Shown: positions 10,495 to 19,608, counted from the stretch's first letter. The stretch: DNA of 64,000 bases from Gilvimarinus agarilyticus (GCF_000832015.1 NZ_JXCJ01000001.1:2947900-3011899), one strand, 5' to 3'. Notes: generated by a model from the sequence alone, not told the origin. A program made the numbers and translations.

Positions 10495-11228
10495 TCATTC
10501 AGCAAGAAACCGTCGATATCGCAACCCCCACCGGCGTGATGCGCACCTACGTGCACCGCCCTCAGGCCGACGGAAAGTTTCCCGCTATTATTTTTTACTC
10601 CGAGATATTTCAACAAACCGCACCCATCGCCCGCTCGGCGGCGATTATGGCCGGCCACGGTTTTGTCGTGTTAGTACCGGAAGTTTTTCACGAGCTAAAC
10701 CCCATCGGCACCGTGCTCGGCTACGACGACGCTGGCAAAGACAAAGGCAACGCCGATAAATGCGCCAAGCCTCTGCCCGATCACGACACTGACACCCAGG
10801 CCATGATCGATTTTATTAATAACGCCCCCTACACCACCGGTGATGTTGGCGCAATGGGCGTCTGCATCGGCGGTCACTTAGCGTTCCGGGCCGCGCTTAA
10901 CCCAAACATTAAATCCGCCTGTTGCCTCTACGCTACCGACTTACACTCGAATACATTGCCGACTCGTGATACCGACCAAACCCTAACCCGCGCGGCCGAT
11001 GTCACGGGCGAACTTATGATGATCTGGGGCCGCCAAGATCCGCACGTGCCCGATCAGGGCCGCGCCGACATTAACCAGGCACTGCGCAGCGCCGGCTGCA
11101 ACTTCACCTGGCACGAGGTAAACGGCCAACACGCGTTTATGCGCGATGAAGGCGAGCGGTTTGACCCGGAGCTGGCGCTTAGCTGTTACCAAATGGCAGT
11201 GGGATTGTTTCGGCGGACGTTGCGGTAA
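10491..11228 (+). CDS. Dienelactone hydrolase family protein
   Basis: A 245-residue cytoplasmic alpha/beta hydrolase of the dienelactone hydrolase family. The nucleophile is Cys125 in GVCIGG, the acid is probably Asp183 in GRQDPHV, and the base is His214 in NGQHAF. This Cys-Asp-His triad is that of carboxymethylenebutenolidase-like enzymes, though the true substrate here is unknown. There is no signal peptide, in contrast to the Tat-exported homologue at 50.5 kb. It overlaps the DUF1461-like gene by four bases. Confidence 0.88.
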   Translation: MIIQQETVDIATPTGVMRTYVHRPQADGKFPAIIFYSEIFQQTAPIARSAAIMAGHGFVVLVPEVFHELNPIGTVLGYDDAGKDKGNADKCAKPLPDHDTDTQAMIDFINNAPYTTGDVGAMGVCIGGHLAFRAALNPNIKSACCLYATDLHSNTLPTRDTDQTLTRAADVTGELMMIWGRQDPHVPDQGRADINQALRSAGCNFTWHEVNGQHAFMRDEGERFDPELALSCYQMAVGLFRRTLR

Positions 11229-11256
11229 AGGTTTTGTGCGGTCATATTTAGCTGCC

Positions 11257-11287
11257 GCGATACGGGCTTTAAGCTTGCCCGTATCGC
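11257..11287. terminator. Strong hairpin downstream of the dienelactone hydrolase gene
   Basis: A perfect 11-base-pair stem (GCGATACGGGC pairing with GCCCGTATCGC) closes a nine-base loop 28 bases after the hydrolase stop. No T-run follows on either strand, so it is either an atypical terminator or an mRNA-stabilising structure. Confidence 0.45.
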
Positions 11288-11310
11288 CGGGTGGGATGAG
11301 TGACCTTCCA

Positions 11311-11342
11311 TTATTTGGCAAAGACCAGTTATTTGGCAAAGA
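11311..11342. repeat. Two direct copies of TTATTTGGCAAAGA
   Basis: The 14-mer occurs at 11311-11324 and 11329-11342, separated by four bases, a period of 18. It lies in the intergenic space between a hydrolase gene and the RND permease. Both flanking genes end here, so a promoter role is not obvious. Confidence 0.6.
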
Positions 11343-11449
11343 GCCGTCACACAAAGTCCGCTGCCTGTACAGCGGCGCACCCTTCCATGCTCGACATTAG
11401 TTAATCTATTAACATCAAAGATCAAGCCAACTAAACCAAAGCCGCTGGA

Positions 11450-11467
11450 TTCCCGCTGACGCGGGAA
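11450..11467. terminator. REP-like hairpin after the RND permease gene
   Basis: TTCCCGC and GCGGGAA pair around a four-base TGAC loop, just past the permease stop (which reads leftward). The flanking context resembles a short dispersed palindrome common in bacterial intergenic DNA. No U-tract follows directly, so termination is possible but not certain. Confidence 0.45.
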
Positions 11468-11477
11468 TAGCTCTCGA

Positions 11478-14400
11478 TTATTCTCTAACCCGATAAAACA
11501 GCGCAAACAAGACCGGCACCACAATCAGCGTTAGAATAGTGGCAAACCCCAAACCCGCCATTATGGTTACCGCCATGGGTTTAAAAAATACATCTCCTAG
11601 CAGCGGAATCATACCTAAAATGGTGGTTAACGCCGCCATACTTACCGGCCGCAAACGACTTACGGCGGCGAGTGAAATCGCCTCGGCCCAAGGCACCTGT
11701 TCTTCGTCATTAAGGCGCTTTATTTCTTCGACCAGCACAATACCATTTTTAATTTGCATGCCCACCAAACTGAGCACAGCCAGCAGCGCGGTAAAACTAA
11801 AGGCCGCCCCCGCAACTAACAAGCCCCAAGCGACGCCAACAATAGCCAGCGGCACAGTCAACCAAATGACCAGAGTTTGCCGAATGGAGTTGAACATAAT
11901 GATGTTGACGACGATCATCACGAGCACCCCCAGAGGGACGAAAGCAAACACCGCTTTGTTGGCTTTTTCTTGCGCTTCAAATTCACCGCCCCACTCCAGC
12001 TCGTAACCCAAGGGCAACTCCATGGCTTCAGCGGGGCCGCGCAATTGCGCGTGCAACTCAAACGGGTTGCTGCTCGCGACAGGGTCGGCCAAGACTGCCA
12101 ATGTGCGCTTTTTGTCGCGGCGCATAATCAGCGGGTTCTCCCAGTCGAGCTCAACCGAGCGGACAAACTGACCGACATTCACATAACCCTGACTCACGGG
12201 GCTGTACACCTGCACGCGGTCGAGTTGATCCACCCCATGGCGCTCGGTGGCGGGCGGGCGAATAATAATAGGCAGCAGGTCTGCGCCCTGTCGAAACACG
12301 CCTATACTCACGCCCTCGACGTTCATTTTAATGGCCTGGTCTAAATTGGCCTGCGTAATACCCAAGCGTTGTGCGGCGGCGGCGTCAAACACGGGCCGCA
12401 ACACTTTGGTGCGCTCGCGCCAGTTTTGTCGAATATTGGTGGCGTTGGGGTTGTCGCTAAAGAGCTTAATCATCTGATCGCCCAACTGGCGTAATACCGC
12501 CGGGTCGGGACCACTCAAGCGTGCCTCGATTTTGGCGGCGGTGGACGGACCAACCGATGAGCGCTTAATACGGGTAAACGCCTGCGGGTACTGCTCGCTT
12601 AACAGGGTTTCAACCTTGCTAACAATGCCCTCAACCTGAGCAAAATTATTGGTTTCTATCAGTAATTGGGCGTAGCTGGGGTAATTTTTTTCCGGTGCGT
12701 AGGTCAGCATAAACCGCTCGGCGCCCCGGCCAATGGTGGCGGTCATTTGCTTGACGCCATCGATGGCCAACACATCCGCCTCGAGTTTTTTAACGTCCGC
12801 TTCGGTGGCGCGAATGGAGCTGCCCTCTGGCAGCCAGTAATCCACCATAAACATGGGCAACGAGCTGTCGGGGAAAAACGCCCGGTTAACTTGAGAAAAT
12901 GCCATTACAGCCGAGACCAACAGCGCCATCATCAGCACCATGGTGAGCACACGAAAATGCAAACAAAAATGCAGTAACTTACGATACCAACGGTACACCG
13001 CGCCTTTGTAAGGGTCGTCCGCCACCTGGTTGTTCTTGTCGTCGGTTACGGTCGTTTCGCTGCCGCGTTTACCTAATAGCAAAAAACAAAAGAACGGCGT
13101 CAGTGTAACTGCCAGCACCCAACTAAAAAACAGTGAAATCAACAGCACCCAAAATAGGCTGCCAGTAAATTCGCCACTGGCATCGGGGGACAGCCCAATG
13201 GGTGCAAAGGCGGTGATGGCAATCACCGTCGCACCGAGTAGCGGCCAGCGCGTGTGCGAGACAATACGAATAGCGGCCTCGGCTTTACGCATTCCCTGGC
13301 GGACATTAATCATAATGCCCTCGGTAACCACAATGGCGTTATCCACTAACATACCCAGAGCGATAATGAGTGCACCCAGAGAGATACGGTGCAACTCAAT
13401 ACCAAAAATATTCATCACGATAAACGTGCCGGCAATGGTCAGCAGCAAGGTGGCACTCATAATAATGCCGGGCTTGAGCCCCATAGTGAACATCAGCACC
13501 AACACCACAATAACGACAGCCTGCAACAGCCCCCATAAAAAGCTATTGACCGAGTCGTCCACCTGCCCAGGCTGATCGTAAATAGAGCTGATCTCCATGC
13601 CCAGCGGTTGCGCGTATTCTAACTCTTGTAAACGCGCCTTAATGGCCGAACCCACCTCGACCACATTTACCCCCGAGCCAAACGACACCCCGAGCGTGAG
13701 TGCCTGACGGCCATTAAAACGGTATAGGTGCGACGGCGGCTCTTGATAACCTTTGCTGATCGTCGCCACATCGGTGAGGTACACCAGCTGGCCATTGGCA
13801 TTACCCAGCAACAAAGATTTAAGGGCCTGAAGCCCATCCCCCCCATGGAGTACTGAGCTAATGCGTAAATATTCGCGTCCGACTTTAATGTGGCCCGCGT
13901 CAGAGACTAGGTTTTGCCCTTGCAGAACTTGACTGATGGTGTCGACCGAAAAGCCCGATGCGGCGAGCTTAGCGCGATCAACTTCAATGTATACTTGCTC
14001 TGTGCGGCGTCCACCCACCACCACTTTGCCGACACCATCGACCAGCACCAGCTCGCGGCGTAAGTAATCGGTGTAATCGGCCAGCTCGTCAAAGCTGTAT
14101 CCCTCACCGGTGACGGCGAAGAACATGCCGTACACATCGGCAAAATCATCGTTAATAATAGGGGCGCTGGCGCCGGGCGGAAGCATGCCCGACATATCGT
14201 TAACTTTGCGCCTCATCTCATCCCAGATTTGCGCTAAATCGTCTTTGCGGTAGATGCTTTTCATCTCTACCTCTACCTGCGACATACCCGCCGTCGTAGT
14301 CGAGACGATGTGATCCACATAAGGCAATTGCTGCAAAGCGTTTTCTATGGGGAGGGTAACCTCCTCTTCGACCTCTTGCGAACTGGCACCTGGATACTGG

Positions 14401-14546
14401 GTAACGATAATGGCCTGTTTAATAGTGAATTGTGGGTCCTCTAACCGGCCCAAGCCGTTAAAGGCAAACACCCCACCCAAAGCGAGCAGCACCACGACCA
14501 TCCAGGCCACGGTGCGATTGGCCAGCGTATATTCAGTTAGTTGCAT
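11478..14546 (-). CDS. RND multidrug efflux permease
   Basis: A 1022-residue inner-membrane proton-driven exporter of the AcrB/MexF superfamily. Twelve membrane segments occur in the classic layout: one at the N-terminus, a large periplasmic loop, five more, then a second loop and six more. The fourth-helix motif GMLVDNAIVVTEG carries the Asp used in proton relay. The sequence begins LTEYTLANRTVAWMVVVLLALGG, typical of the family. It lies eight bases after the adaptor gene and forms one unit with it. No outer-membrane TolC-type gene is adjacent, so it probably uses one encoded elsewhere. Substrates are unknown. Confidence 0.95.
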   Translation of the reverse strand: MQLTEYTLANRTVAWMVVVLLALGGVFAFNGLGRLEDPQFTIKQAIIVTQYPGASSQEVEEEVTLPIENALQQLPYVDHIVSTTTAGMSQVEVEMKSIYRKDDLAQIWDEMRRKVNDMSGMLPPGASAPIINDDFADVYGMFFAVTGEGYSFDELADYTDYLRRELVLVDGVGKVVVGGRRTEQVYIEVDRAKLAASGFSVDTISQVLQGQNLVSDAGHIKVGREYLRISSVLHGGDGLQALKSLLLGNANGQLVYLTDVATISKGYQEPPSHLYRFNGRQALTLGVSFGSGVNVVEVGSAIKARLQELEYAQPLGMEISSIYDQPGQVDDSVNSFLWGLLQAVVIVVLVLMFTMGLKPGIIMSATLLLTIAGTFIVMNIFGIELHRISLGALIIALGMLVDNAIVVTEGIMINVRQGMRKAEAAIRIVSHTRWPLLGATVIAITAFAPIGLSPDASGEFTGSLFWVLLISLFFSWVLAVTLTPFFCFLLLGKRGSETTVTDDKNNQVADDPYKGAVYRWYRKLLHFCLHFRVLTMVLMMALLVSAVMAFSQVNRAFFPDSSLPMFMVDYWLPEGSSIRATEADVKKLEADVLAIDGVKQMTATIGRGAERFMLTYAPEKNYPSYAQLLIETNNFAQVEGIVSKVETLLSEQYPQAFTRIKRSSVGPSTAAKIEARLSGPDPAVLRQLGDQMIKLFSDNPNATNIRQNWRERTKVLRPVFDAAAAQRLGITQANLDQAIKMNVEGVSIGVFRQGADLLPIIIRPPATERHGVDQLDRVQVYSPVSQGYVNVGQFVRSVELDWENPLIMRRDKKRTLAVLADPVASSNPFELHAQLRGPAEAMELPLGYELEWGGEFEAQEKANKAVFAFVPLGVLVMIVVNIIMFNSIRQTLVIWLTVPLAIVGVAWGLLVAGAAFSFTALLAVLSLVGMQIKNGIVLVEEIKRLNDEEQVPWAEAISLAAVSRLRPVSMAALTTILGMIPLLGDVFFKPMAVTIMAGLGFATILTLIVVPVLFALFYRVRE

Positions 14547-14554
14547 AGCGCCCC

Positions 14555-15631
14555 CTAAATCCCACGCTCTTTCACCAGCGCGCGCACTTTATCGCCCTCG
14601 TGCAAATAGCTAACCCCGGCCGCAACCACATTGTCGCCTGCGCTAAGCCCGTCCAGTAAGTACAAATAATCGCCCTGCACCTGCCCAACGTTCACCGGCA
14701 CTTTATGCACATTCCGCTCGCTGTCTACACGCCATACATAAGCCTGACCGTCCTGCTCAAACACCGCCTCAATCGGTACCAGCACACCCGTAATGTTCTC
14801 GCCGGCAAGAAACGCGGTTAAATCTAAATCGACGGTGACCGCCATCCCCGGCAGGACCGGAAAATCCTGATTCTTTGCCATGGTATGCACCACGCTATAG
14901 GAGCGGGTCACGGGGTCTGGCTTGGTCTCGTACTCTTTAAAGCAGGCCTCATAGCGGCGGCTGGGGTAGGCATTAAAGCGCACCTGGGCACAGATATCGC
15001 GCGGGTCGACAGTGGGTTTTATTTGCCCAAGTAAACTCTCGGGCACACTGTAGCGCACATCCAGAGTATCGACGCTTTGCAGCTCTAAAATCACCTGATT
15101 GGCAGCGACGGTCTGGTGGTTCTCCACCCCCACATGCGCGATAACCCCCGTAAAAGGCGCTTTGAGGGTGGTGTATTTTAAATTATCGCGCGCGTCATCC
15201 AGTGCGGCTTTGGTGGCACGTACGTTGGCCTCGGCCTCTTCTACCGCCGAGTCGCTGGTATAGTTTTGCGCGAGCAGCGAGCTGATTTTATCAAACTGGG
15301 ATTTCGCCAAATCGTACTTAGCCTGCCGGTCGGCCAGGTTATTGCGATACACGGCCTGATCAAGCTGCGCTAATACGTCGCCCTGCTCAAACCTCATGCC
15401 TGGCTTCGCAGGCAGCGACTCCAACTGCCCGCCCACTCTAAAGGCCAGATCGGAGTGTCGAGTCGCCTCGGTCACACCGGGGAAGCTGCGCATGGCATTC
15501 AGACGGGCCGAATGGGCTTGGACGATCTTAGCCGGGCGCGCGGACTTGGACACCGGCTGCTCAGCAGGTGCTTTTTCACAAGCGCTAAGTACCAACACGG
15601 CACCTAGCAGCAATACAGACATCGCTTTCAT
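14555..15631 (-). CDS. RND efflux periplasmic adaptor, lipoprotein
   Basis: The membrane-fusion protein that would link the RND permease to an outer-membrane channel. The start at 15631 gives a lipoprotein signal, MKAMSVLLLGAVLVLSAC, with the lipidated Cys at about residue 18. The frame extends to 15757 without a better start. Visible parts are the barrel-sandwich segments (FRVGGQLESL and LKAPFTGVIAHVGVE), a coiled-coil hairpin rich in Ala, Gln and Asp between them, and the beta-barrel and membrane-proximal domains to the end. It is divergent from the TetR gene, and the operator between them likely controls it. Confidence 0.93.
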   Translation of the reverse strand: MKAMSVLLLGAVLVLSACEKAPAEQPVSKSARPAKIVQAHSARLNAMRSFPGVTEATRHSDLAFRVGGQLESLPAKPGMRFEQGDVLAQLDQAVYRNNLADRQAKYDLAKSQFDKISSLLAQNYTSDSAVEEAEANVRATKAALDDARDNLKYTTLKAPFTGVIAHVGVENHQTVAANQVILELQSVDTLDVRYSVPESLLGQIKPTVDPRDICAQVRFNAYPSRRYEACFKEYETKPDPVTRSYSVVHTMAKNQDFPVLPGMAVTVDLDLTAFLAGENITGVLVPIEAVFEQDGQAYVWRVDSERNVHKVPVNVGQVQGDYLYLLDGLSAGDNVVAAGVSYLHEGDKVRALVKERGI

Positions 15632-15759
15632 TGAGACTTTCCAGGGGTTGAGGGTATCGGCCAGCGGTCTCGTCGTAGGGGCGCTACCACCCGCCCCACT
15701 TATACGAGTCATATGACCACACGGTTTATCGTGTAGGTTAATTTCCGCAAACACCACTT

Positions 15760-15777
15760 ACATACATTCATGTATGT
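15760..15777. promoter_or_regulatory. TetR/AcrR-type operator palindrome
   Basis: ACATACAT and ATGTATGT form a perfect eight-base inverted repeat around TC. It lies in the divergent space between the efflux genes (leftward) and the TetR gene (rightward). Its half-site matches the TACATACA...TGTATGTA core I recall for the E. coli acrAB operator bound by AcrR. The encoded regulator has an AcrR-like recognition helix, so this is the likely repressor site for both directions. Confidence 0.75.
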
Positions 15778-15889
15778 TTGTATTATACAAAAAGCCAATG
15801 ACAACACAATGTATAGCACGTTAATTTACGCTAAAGTCCCTGCGGCACGAGCAGCCGTACACAAACTCGATCAAAAGGCATAACCGACT

Positions 15890-16507
15890 GTGGCCAGAAA
15901 AACCAAAGCCGATGCACAAAAAACCTTAAATGAGCTGCTGGATTCGGCGGCTTGGCTGTTTCAGTCCAAGGGGGTAAACCACACCACCCTGAACCATATT
16001 GCCAGCCACGCCGGGGTGACACGTGGCGCCCTTTACTGGCATTTTGCCAATAAAGACGCGGTGATCATGGCCCTGTGGGAACGTGACGCGGCCGGGCCAC
16101 ACACCCAGATCATCGATACGCTGTGCAACGTTACGGGCGATCCCGCAGAGTTTAAGCAACTGATTAAAACCGAGCTAGGAGCGACGTTAAACAACACCGC
16201 CCTCATGCAAGCACTGCGTATGATTTTGCTCGGGGTGGAGCGGCTGGAAAACGACTCTGAACTACAAAGTTTTTTGGCCGAGCGGCATCAGCAAATGCGC
16301 GATGCGTTTAAACAGGCATTTGTCGCGCTGCAAGCGGCGGGAAAGGTTCCGAACAGAAACCGGCCAGAGGCGTTGGCAACCAGCTTTTGGGCATATTTAA
16401 AGGGCTTAATGCAACTACACCTGGAGCCTTACAATCAGGATGTCGACCTGCTCAAAGACGGCGATGAGTTACTCAATATTTGGCTCGACGCGGTTATCAG
16501 TGACTAG
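15890..16507 (+). CDS. TetR family transcriptional regulator, AcrR-like
   Basis: A 205-residue repressor-type protein. The N-terminal helix-turn-helix (about residues 15-60) contains GVNHTTLNHIA and the recognition-helix segment GVTRGALYWHF, which is nearly the AcrR/TtgR form. The C-terminal ligand domain fits the AcrR-like group that senses hydrophobic compounds. The GTG start at 15890 is the earliest that begins the domain; ARKTKADAQKT follows. Its divergence from an RND pump, with a palindrome between, makes it the pump's local regulator by inference. Confidence 0.9.
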   Translation: MARKTKADAQKTLNELLDSAAWLFQSKGVNHTTLNHIASHAGVTRGALYWHFANKDAVIMALWERDAAGPHTQIIDTLCNVTGDPAEFKQLIKTELGATLNNTALMQALRMILLGVERLENDSELQSFLAERHQQMRDAFKQAFVALQAAGKVPNRNRPEALATSFWAYLKGLMQLHLEPYNQDVDLLKDGDELLNIWLDAVISD

Positions 16508-16516
16508 CGCGCAGGT

Positions 16517-16984
16517 TTACTCGGCGGCCTGTTGGCGCAGTTTGTCGCGGATATTCATCAACACTCGCCCATAGTGATTTTCACCGCGACGGTCCCGACC
16601 AATCCCCCAGTAATAATCAAACTGACTGTTTTCCAGCAATGTCTGTTCACCGGTCGCCAGCAACGCTTGCGCCATATCTGAATAGGTTAAGCACTGAGTA
16701 TAAAGCGCTCGTGTCATGAGTACCGGCTGCTCGGCCTTCCAGTTAGCGCGCTTTTTCTTAAACCACCCACCGGCAAGCTTGCGCGCCCGCCCCAACGTTG
16801 GCGCCTGACGAATAGCCTCGCGATCAACCTCAGCCACAAACCGCATCGCCAGCACATAGTGCTCAGCAGTAGGCCAGCTTACCCCCTCAAGCTCAAAGGA
16901 ACGTAAAGATACCCGCCCCAACGGCTCGTCGGGGTCCTTCATGTTAATGCAGTGAGCCTCTTCGGCGCTTTGGGTAAAAAACAC
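16517..16984 (-). CDS. NADAR-fold protein (YbiA-like)
   Basis: A 155-residue protein matching the NADAR (NAD and ADP-ribose) family, in which some members act as N-glycosidases on ADP-ribose linkages. Recognisable parts are WPTAEHYVLAMRF near residue 40, the RARKLAGGWFKKKRANW stretch, ALLATGEQTLLE, and the C-terminal DYYWGIGRDRRGENHYGR followed by LMNIRDKL. The start is a GTG with GGAG five bases upstream. No DarT-like ADP-ribosyltransferase is next to it, so it is a solitary member; its substrate here is unknown. It converges with the TetR gene at nine bases' distance. Confidence 0.85.
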   Translation of the reverse strand: MFFTQSAEEAHCINMKDPDEPLGRVSLRSFELEGVSWPTAEHYVLAMRFVAEVDREAIRQAPTLGRARKLAGGWFKKKRANWKAEQPVLMTRALYTQCLTYSDMAQALLATGEQTLLENSQFDYYWGIGRDRRGENHYGRVLMNIRDKLRQQAAE

Positions 16985-17081
16985 GGTATCTCCGTTTGGT
17001 TGCTAATAAGTCTATATAACAGTGACGAATAATTTGAGTGCCGTCGTTAAAATAACAGCCTACTCCCAGCTCACATAAAAC

Positions 17082-18689
17082 TTACGAGCTACAAGACAGC
17101 GTCGAACACCCGGGCTTCGCCCTCGCCCACTCTGGTCGCTTTTGCGCATACCGCTCCCACTGGGGCTGCTCATCATAAGGGCGACGCAACACCCCAAGCA
17201 GTTCGTCCACCGCGCCGGTATCACCCTCTTCTACCCGCTCGACCACCTGCTGTGCCAAGTAATTACGCAACACATATTTGGGGTTAACGGCGTTCATACG
17301 CCGTTGGCGGTCGGCGTTAGTCTCGCCACTGCCGGCAAGGCTCTGTTGGCTGCGCAGGCGGTAATCGGCCAGCCACTGGCAGGTGGCGCTAATGACTTTG
17401 TGTGAGGGGGCTTGATAATAGGCCGCCATTAATGGCGCGAGCTGCTCGGCGTCGCTTAACTGAGCGGTCTGTGGGCTTATATCCACCTGCGCCAGCTGGC
17501 GAAAAAAGAGTGTCATGTCGGTTTCGGTTTGGGTTAGCAGCTCTAATAGTGACTCGATTAGCTCGCCGTCGTCTTGCTGATAGTGAGCAAACCCCAGCTT
17601 AGCCGCCATATCCGCCGCGCGACACTGGGCAAAGATCTCACCGTATACCTCCAAAGCCTCTTCCAGTGGTTTGGCCTCGCCCACTAAGGGGTAAATAGCA
17701 TTAGCCAAACGAATGAGATTCCACAGGCCAATATTGGGCTGCGCGCCGTAGCCGTAACGCTTATGCTGAGCATCGGTGGTGTTGGGCGTCCACTCGGGGT
17801 CATAGCCCTCTAGCCAGCCATAGGGGCCGTAATCGATGGTGTCGCCAATTATCGATAGGTTGTCAGTGTTCATCACCCCGTGAACAAATCCCACCCGCAT
17901 CCAATGAGCAATGGTACGCGCGGTGCGGGCGGCTACTTCGGCCAGCCACTCAGCATAGACCTCGGGGCCCGGCTCGCGGCCGGACAACAACTCGGGAAAG
18001 TCGTGTCGCAGGGTAAAGTCGGCCAGCTGCTTAAGCAGCTGGTGCTCGCCGCGGCTAGCAAAAATTTCAAACGAACCAAAGCGCACAAACGAGCGTGCCA
18101 CACGGCAGACAACAGCCCCTGGCTCGTACTCGGGGTTGCCATCGTAAAACATATCCCGCAGCACGGTATCGCCGGTGAGAGACAAGCTCAAAGCCCGGGT
18201 GGTGGGTACCCCCAGGTGATGCATTGCCTCGCTGCACAGATACTCGCGCACCGATGAGCGCAATACCGCTAAACCATCGGCGTGACGTGAGTAAGGGGTT
18301 AACCCCGCGCCCTTGAGCTGGAGAGTCCAATGCCGGCTTTGATGAGTAACCTCGCCAAGGTTAATGGCCCTGCCGTCACCCAATTGTCCTGCCCAGTTGC
18401 CAAATTGGTGGCCGCCGTAGCACATCGCGTATGGCTCCATGCCCGGCAGCTGGCGGTTGCCGGTCAGTACCTGAGCTAAGTGATCGCGCTCGAACGCTGC
18501 CAAATCCAGCCCCAGTAGCTCGGCCACTTCGGGCGCCACCGATAACAATTGCGGCTTACTACAGACTCTGGGAGTTACCCTTGAATAGCAGGCGCCGTGC
18601 ACCTGTCGGGGCGTATTATCGGCACTTTCGTCTCCGGGCAGCTCGTGCACAAAGCGGTTATCGAACTCGAGCTGATCTAGCCCCACCAT
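17082..18689 (-). CDS. selO: Protein adenylyltransferase SelO (YdiU)
   Basis: SelO is a pseudokinase-fold enzyme that transfers AMP to proteins and is linked to redox stress. Landmarks are the N-terminal LEFDNRFVHELPGD, YGGHQFGNWAGQLGDGRA (near residues 91-107), LKGAGLTPYSR (125-135) and the metal-site region MNTDNLSIIGDTIDYGPYG. The protein ends in SCSS: the penultimate-group Cys stands where eukaryotic SelO has selenocysteine. It is 535 residues, somewhat longer than the E. coli protein. The ATG has GAGG seven bases upstream. Stand-alone gene. Confidence 0.95.
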   Translation of the reverse strand: MVGLDQLEFDNRFVHELPGDESADNTPRQVHGACYSRVTPRVCSKPQLLSVAPEVAELLGLDLAAFERDHLAQVLTGNRQLPGMEPYAMCYGGHQFGNWAGQLGDGRAINLGEVTHQSRHWTLQLKGAGLTPYSRHADGLAVLRSSVREYLCSEAMHHLGVPTTRALSLSLTGDTVLRDMFYDGNPEYEPGAVVCRVARSFVRFGSFEIFASRGEHQLLKQLADFTLRHDFPELLSGREPGPEVYAEWLAEVAARTARTIAHWMRVGFVHGVMNTDNLSIIGDTIDYGPYGWLEGYDPEWTPNTTDAQHKRYGYGAQPNIGLWNLIRLANAIYPLVGEAKPLEEALEVYGEIFAQCRAADMAAKLGFAHYQQDDGELIESLLELLTQTETDMTLFFRQLAQVDISPQTAQLSDAEQLAPLMAAYYQAPSHKVISATCQWLADYRLRSQQSLAGSGETNADRQRRMNAVNPKYVLRNYLAQQVVERVEEGDTGAVDELLGVLRRPYDEQPQWERYAQKRPEWARAKPGCSTLSCSS

Positions 18690-18798
18690 AGTTCTGCCTC
18701 ACAAAAACGGCCATTGTAGCACCCTGCCGGAGACGCCCCCAAAGGGGCATTTAGAAACATGCGCCAGCACACAGCATAGAAATGGCGGCGAATCAGCC

Positions 18799-18827
18799 TT
18801 GACGCTACCGGGAACTCAACTTAATCT
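18799..18827 (+). promoter_or_regulatory. Possible sigma-70 promoter for the Anbu gene
   Basis: TTGACG, a 17-base spacer and TAATCT lie 35 bases before the chosen Anbu ATG. The -35 is good and the -10 is poor. The first bases could be misread as a TTG start codon of the same frame. Confidence 0.4.
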
Positions 18828-18861
18828 AGGCGCCTCAAAAGTCCTCACGGTTGCCCGATTT

Positions 18862-19608
18862 ATGACCTACTGCGTTGCCATTACCACCGATGCCGGCCTT
18901 GTATTCTGCTCCGACTCGCGCACCAATGCCGGGGTCGATCAGGTCAGCACCTATGGCAAGATGTACCATTTTGAGGTGCCGGGCGAGCGGCAGTTTGTAA
19001 TTTTATCGGCGGGTAATTTAGCTACCACCCAAGCCGTGGTATCGCAGATAAAGCGCGACTTACGCGATAATGCAGCCACCAGCCTAAAAACCATGCCGGA
19101 TATTAGCGAGGCGGCCAGTTATTTAGGTGAAATTAGCCGCCAAGAGCAGGATCGCCACAGCACACCCGACGGCCCCAACAGCGGCGCTAGCTTTGAGGCC
19201 TCGTTTATTATTGGTGGGCAAATATTGGGCGACAAGCCCCGTTTAGCGATGGTCTACCCGCAGGGCAACCACATCACCACCTCCAAAGACACGCCCTACC
19301 TGCAAATAGGCGAGAGCAAGTACGGCAAACCCATTTTGGACCGTATTTTAACGGCCGGCACCTCGCTCGAGATCGCCGGACGCTGCGCGCTGGTGTCCAT
19401 GGATTCGACCATGCGCAGTAATCTAACCGTGGGCCCGCCCATCGACCTTGGCGTTTACCCCGTGGACAGCTTTAGCCTGCAGCGCATGCGCTTTGAGGAA
19501 GACGACGACTATTTGCGCTCGTTAACCCGCAGCTGGAACCAAAACCTAATTGAGGCGTTTGACCGCCTGCCACCGCTGGCCGCGGACACCCCGCTTGAGC
19601 TGGATTAA
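18862..19608 (+). CDS. Proteasome-like peptidase Anbu
   Basis: Anbu is a self-assembling relative of HslV and the 20S beta subunit. Starting at the ATG at 18862, the protein begins MTYCVA, so removal of Met exposes Thr as the N-terminal nucleophile. SDSRTNAGVD supplies the Asp at mature position 17 and GKMYHF the Lys at mature position 32, the proteasome-type active-site set. It is 248 residues long, as in the family. A frame extension to a TTG at 18799 would block the nucleophile and is not used. It converges on an alpha-E/ATP-grasp operon, known partners of Anbu; the two stop codons share a TTAA. Confidence 0.92.
   Translation: MTYCVAITTDAGLVFCSDSRTNAGVDQVSTYGKMYHFEVPGERQFVILSAGNLATTQAVVSQIKRDLRDNAATSLKTMPDISEAASYLGEISRQEQDRHSTPDGPNSGASFEASFIIGGQILGDKPRLAMVYPQGNHITTSKDTPYLQIGESKYGKPILDRILTAGTSLEIAGRCALVSMDSTMRSNLTVGPPIDLGVYPVDSFSLQRMRFEEDDDYLRSLTRSWNQNLIEAFDRLPPLAADTPLELD

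Noticed and set aside
13030-13575. Long open frame antisense to the RND permease
   Set aside because: It mirrors the permease codon pattern; no start signal or recognisable domain.
18799-18861. TTG start giving an N-terminal extension of Anbu
   Set aside because: It would bury the Thr nucleophile; TTGACG is better read as a -35 element.
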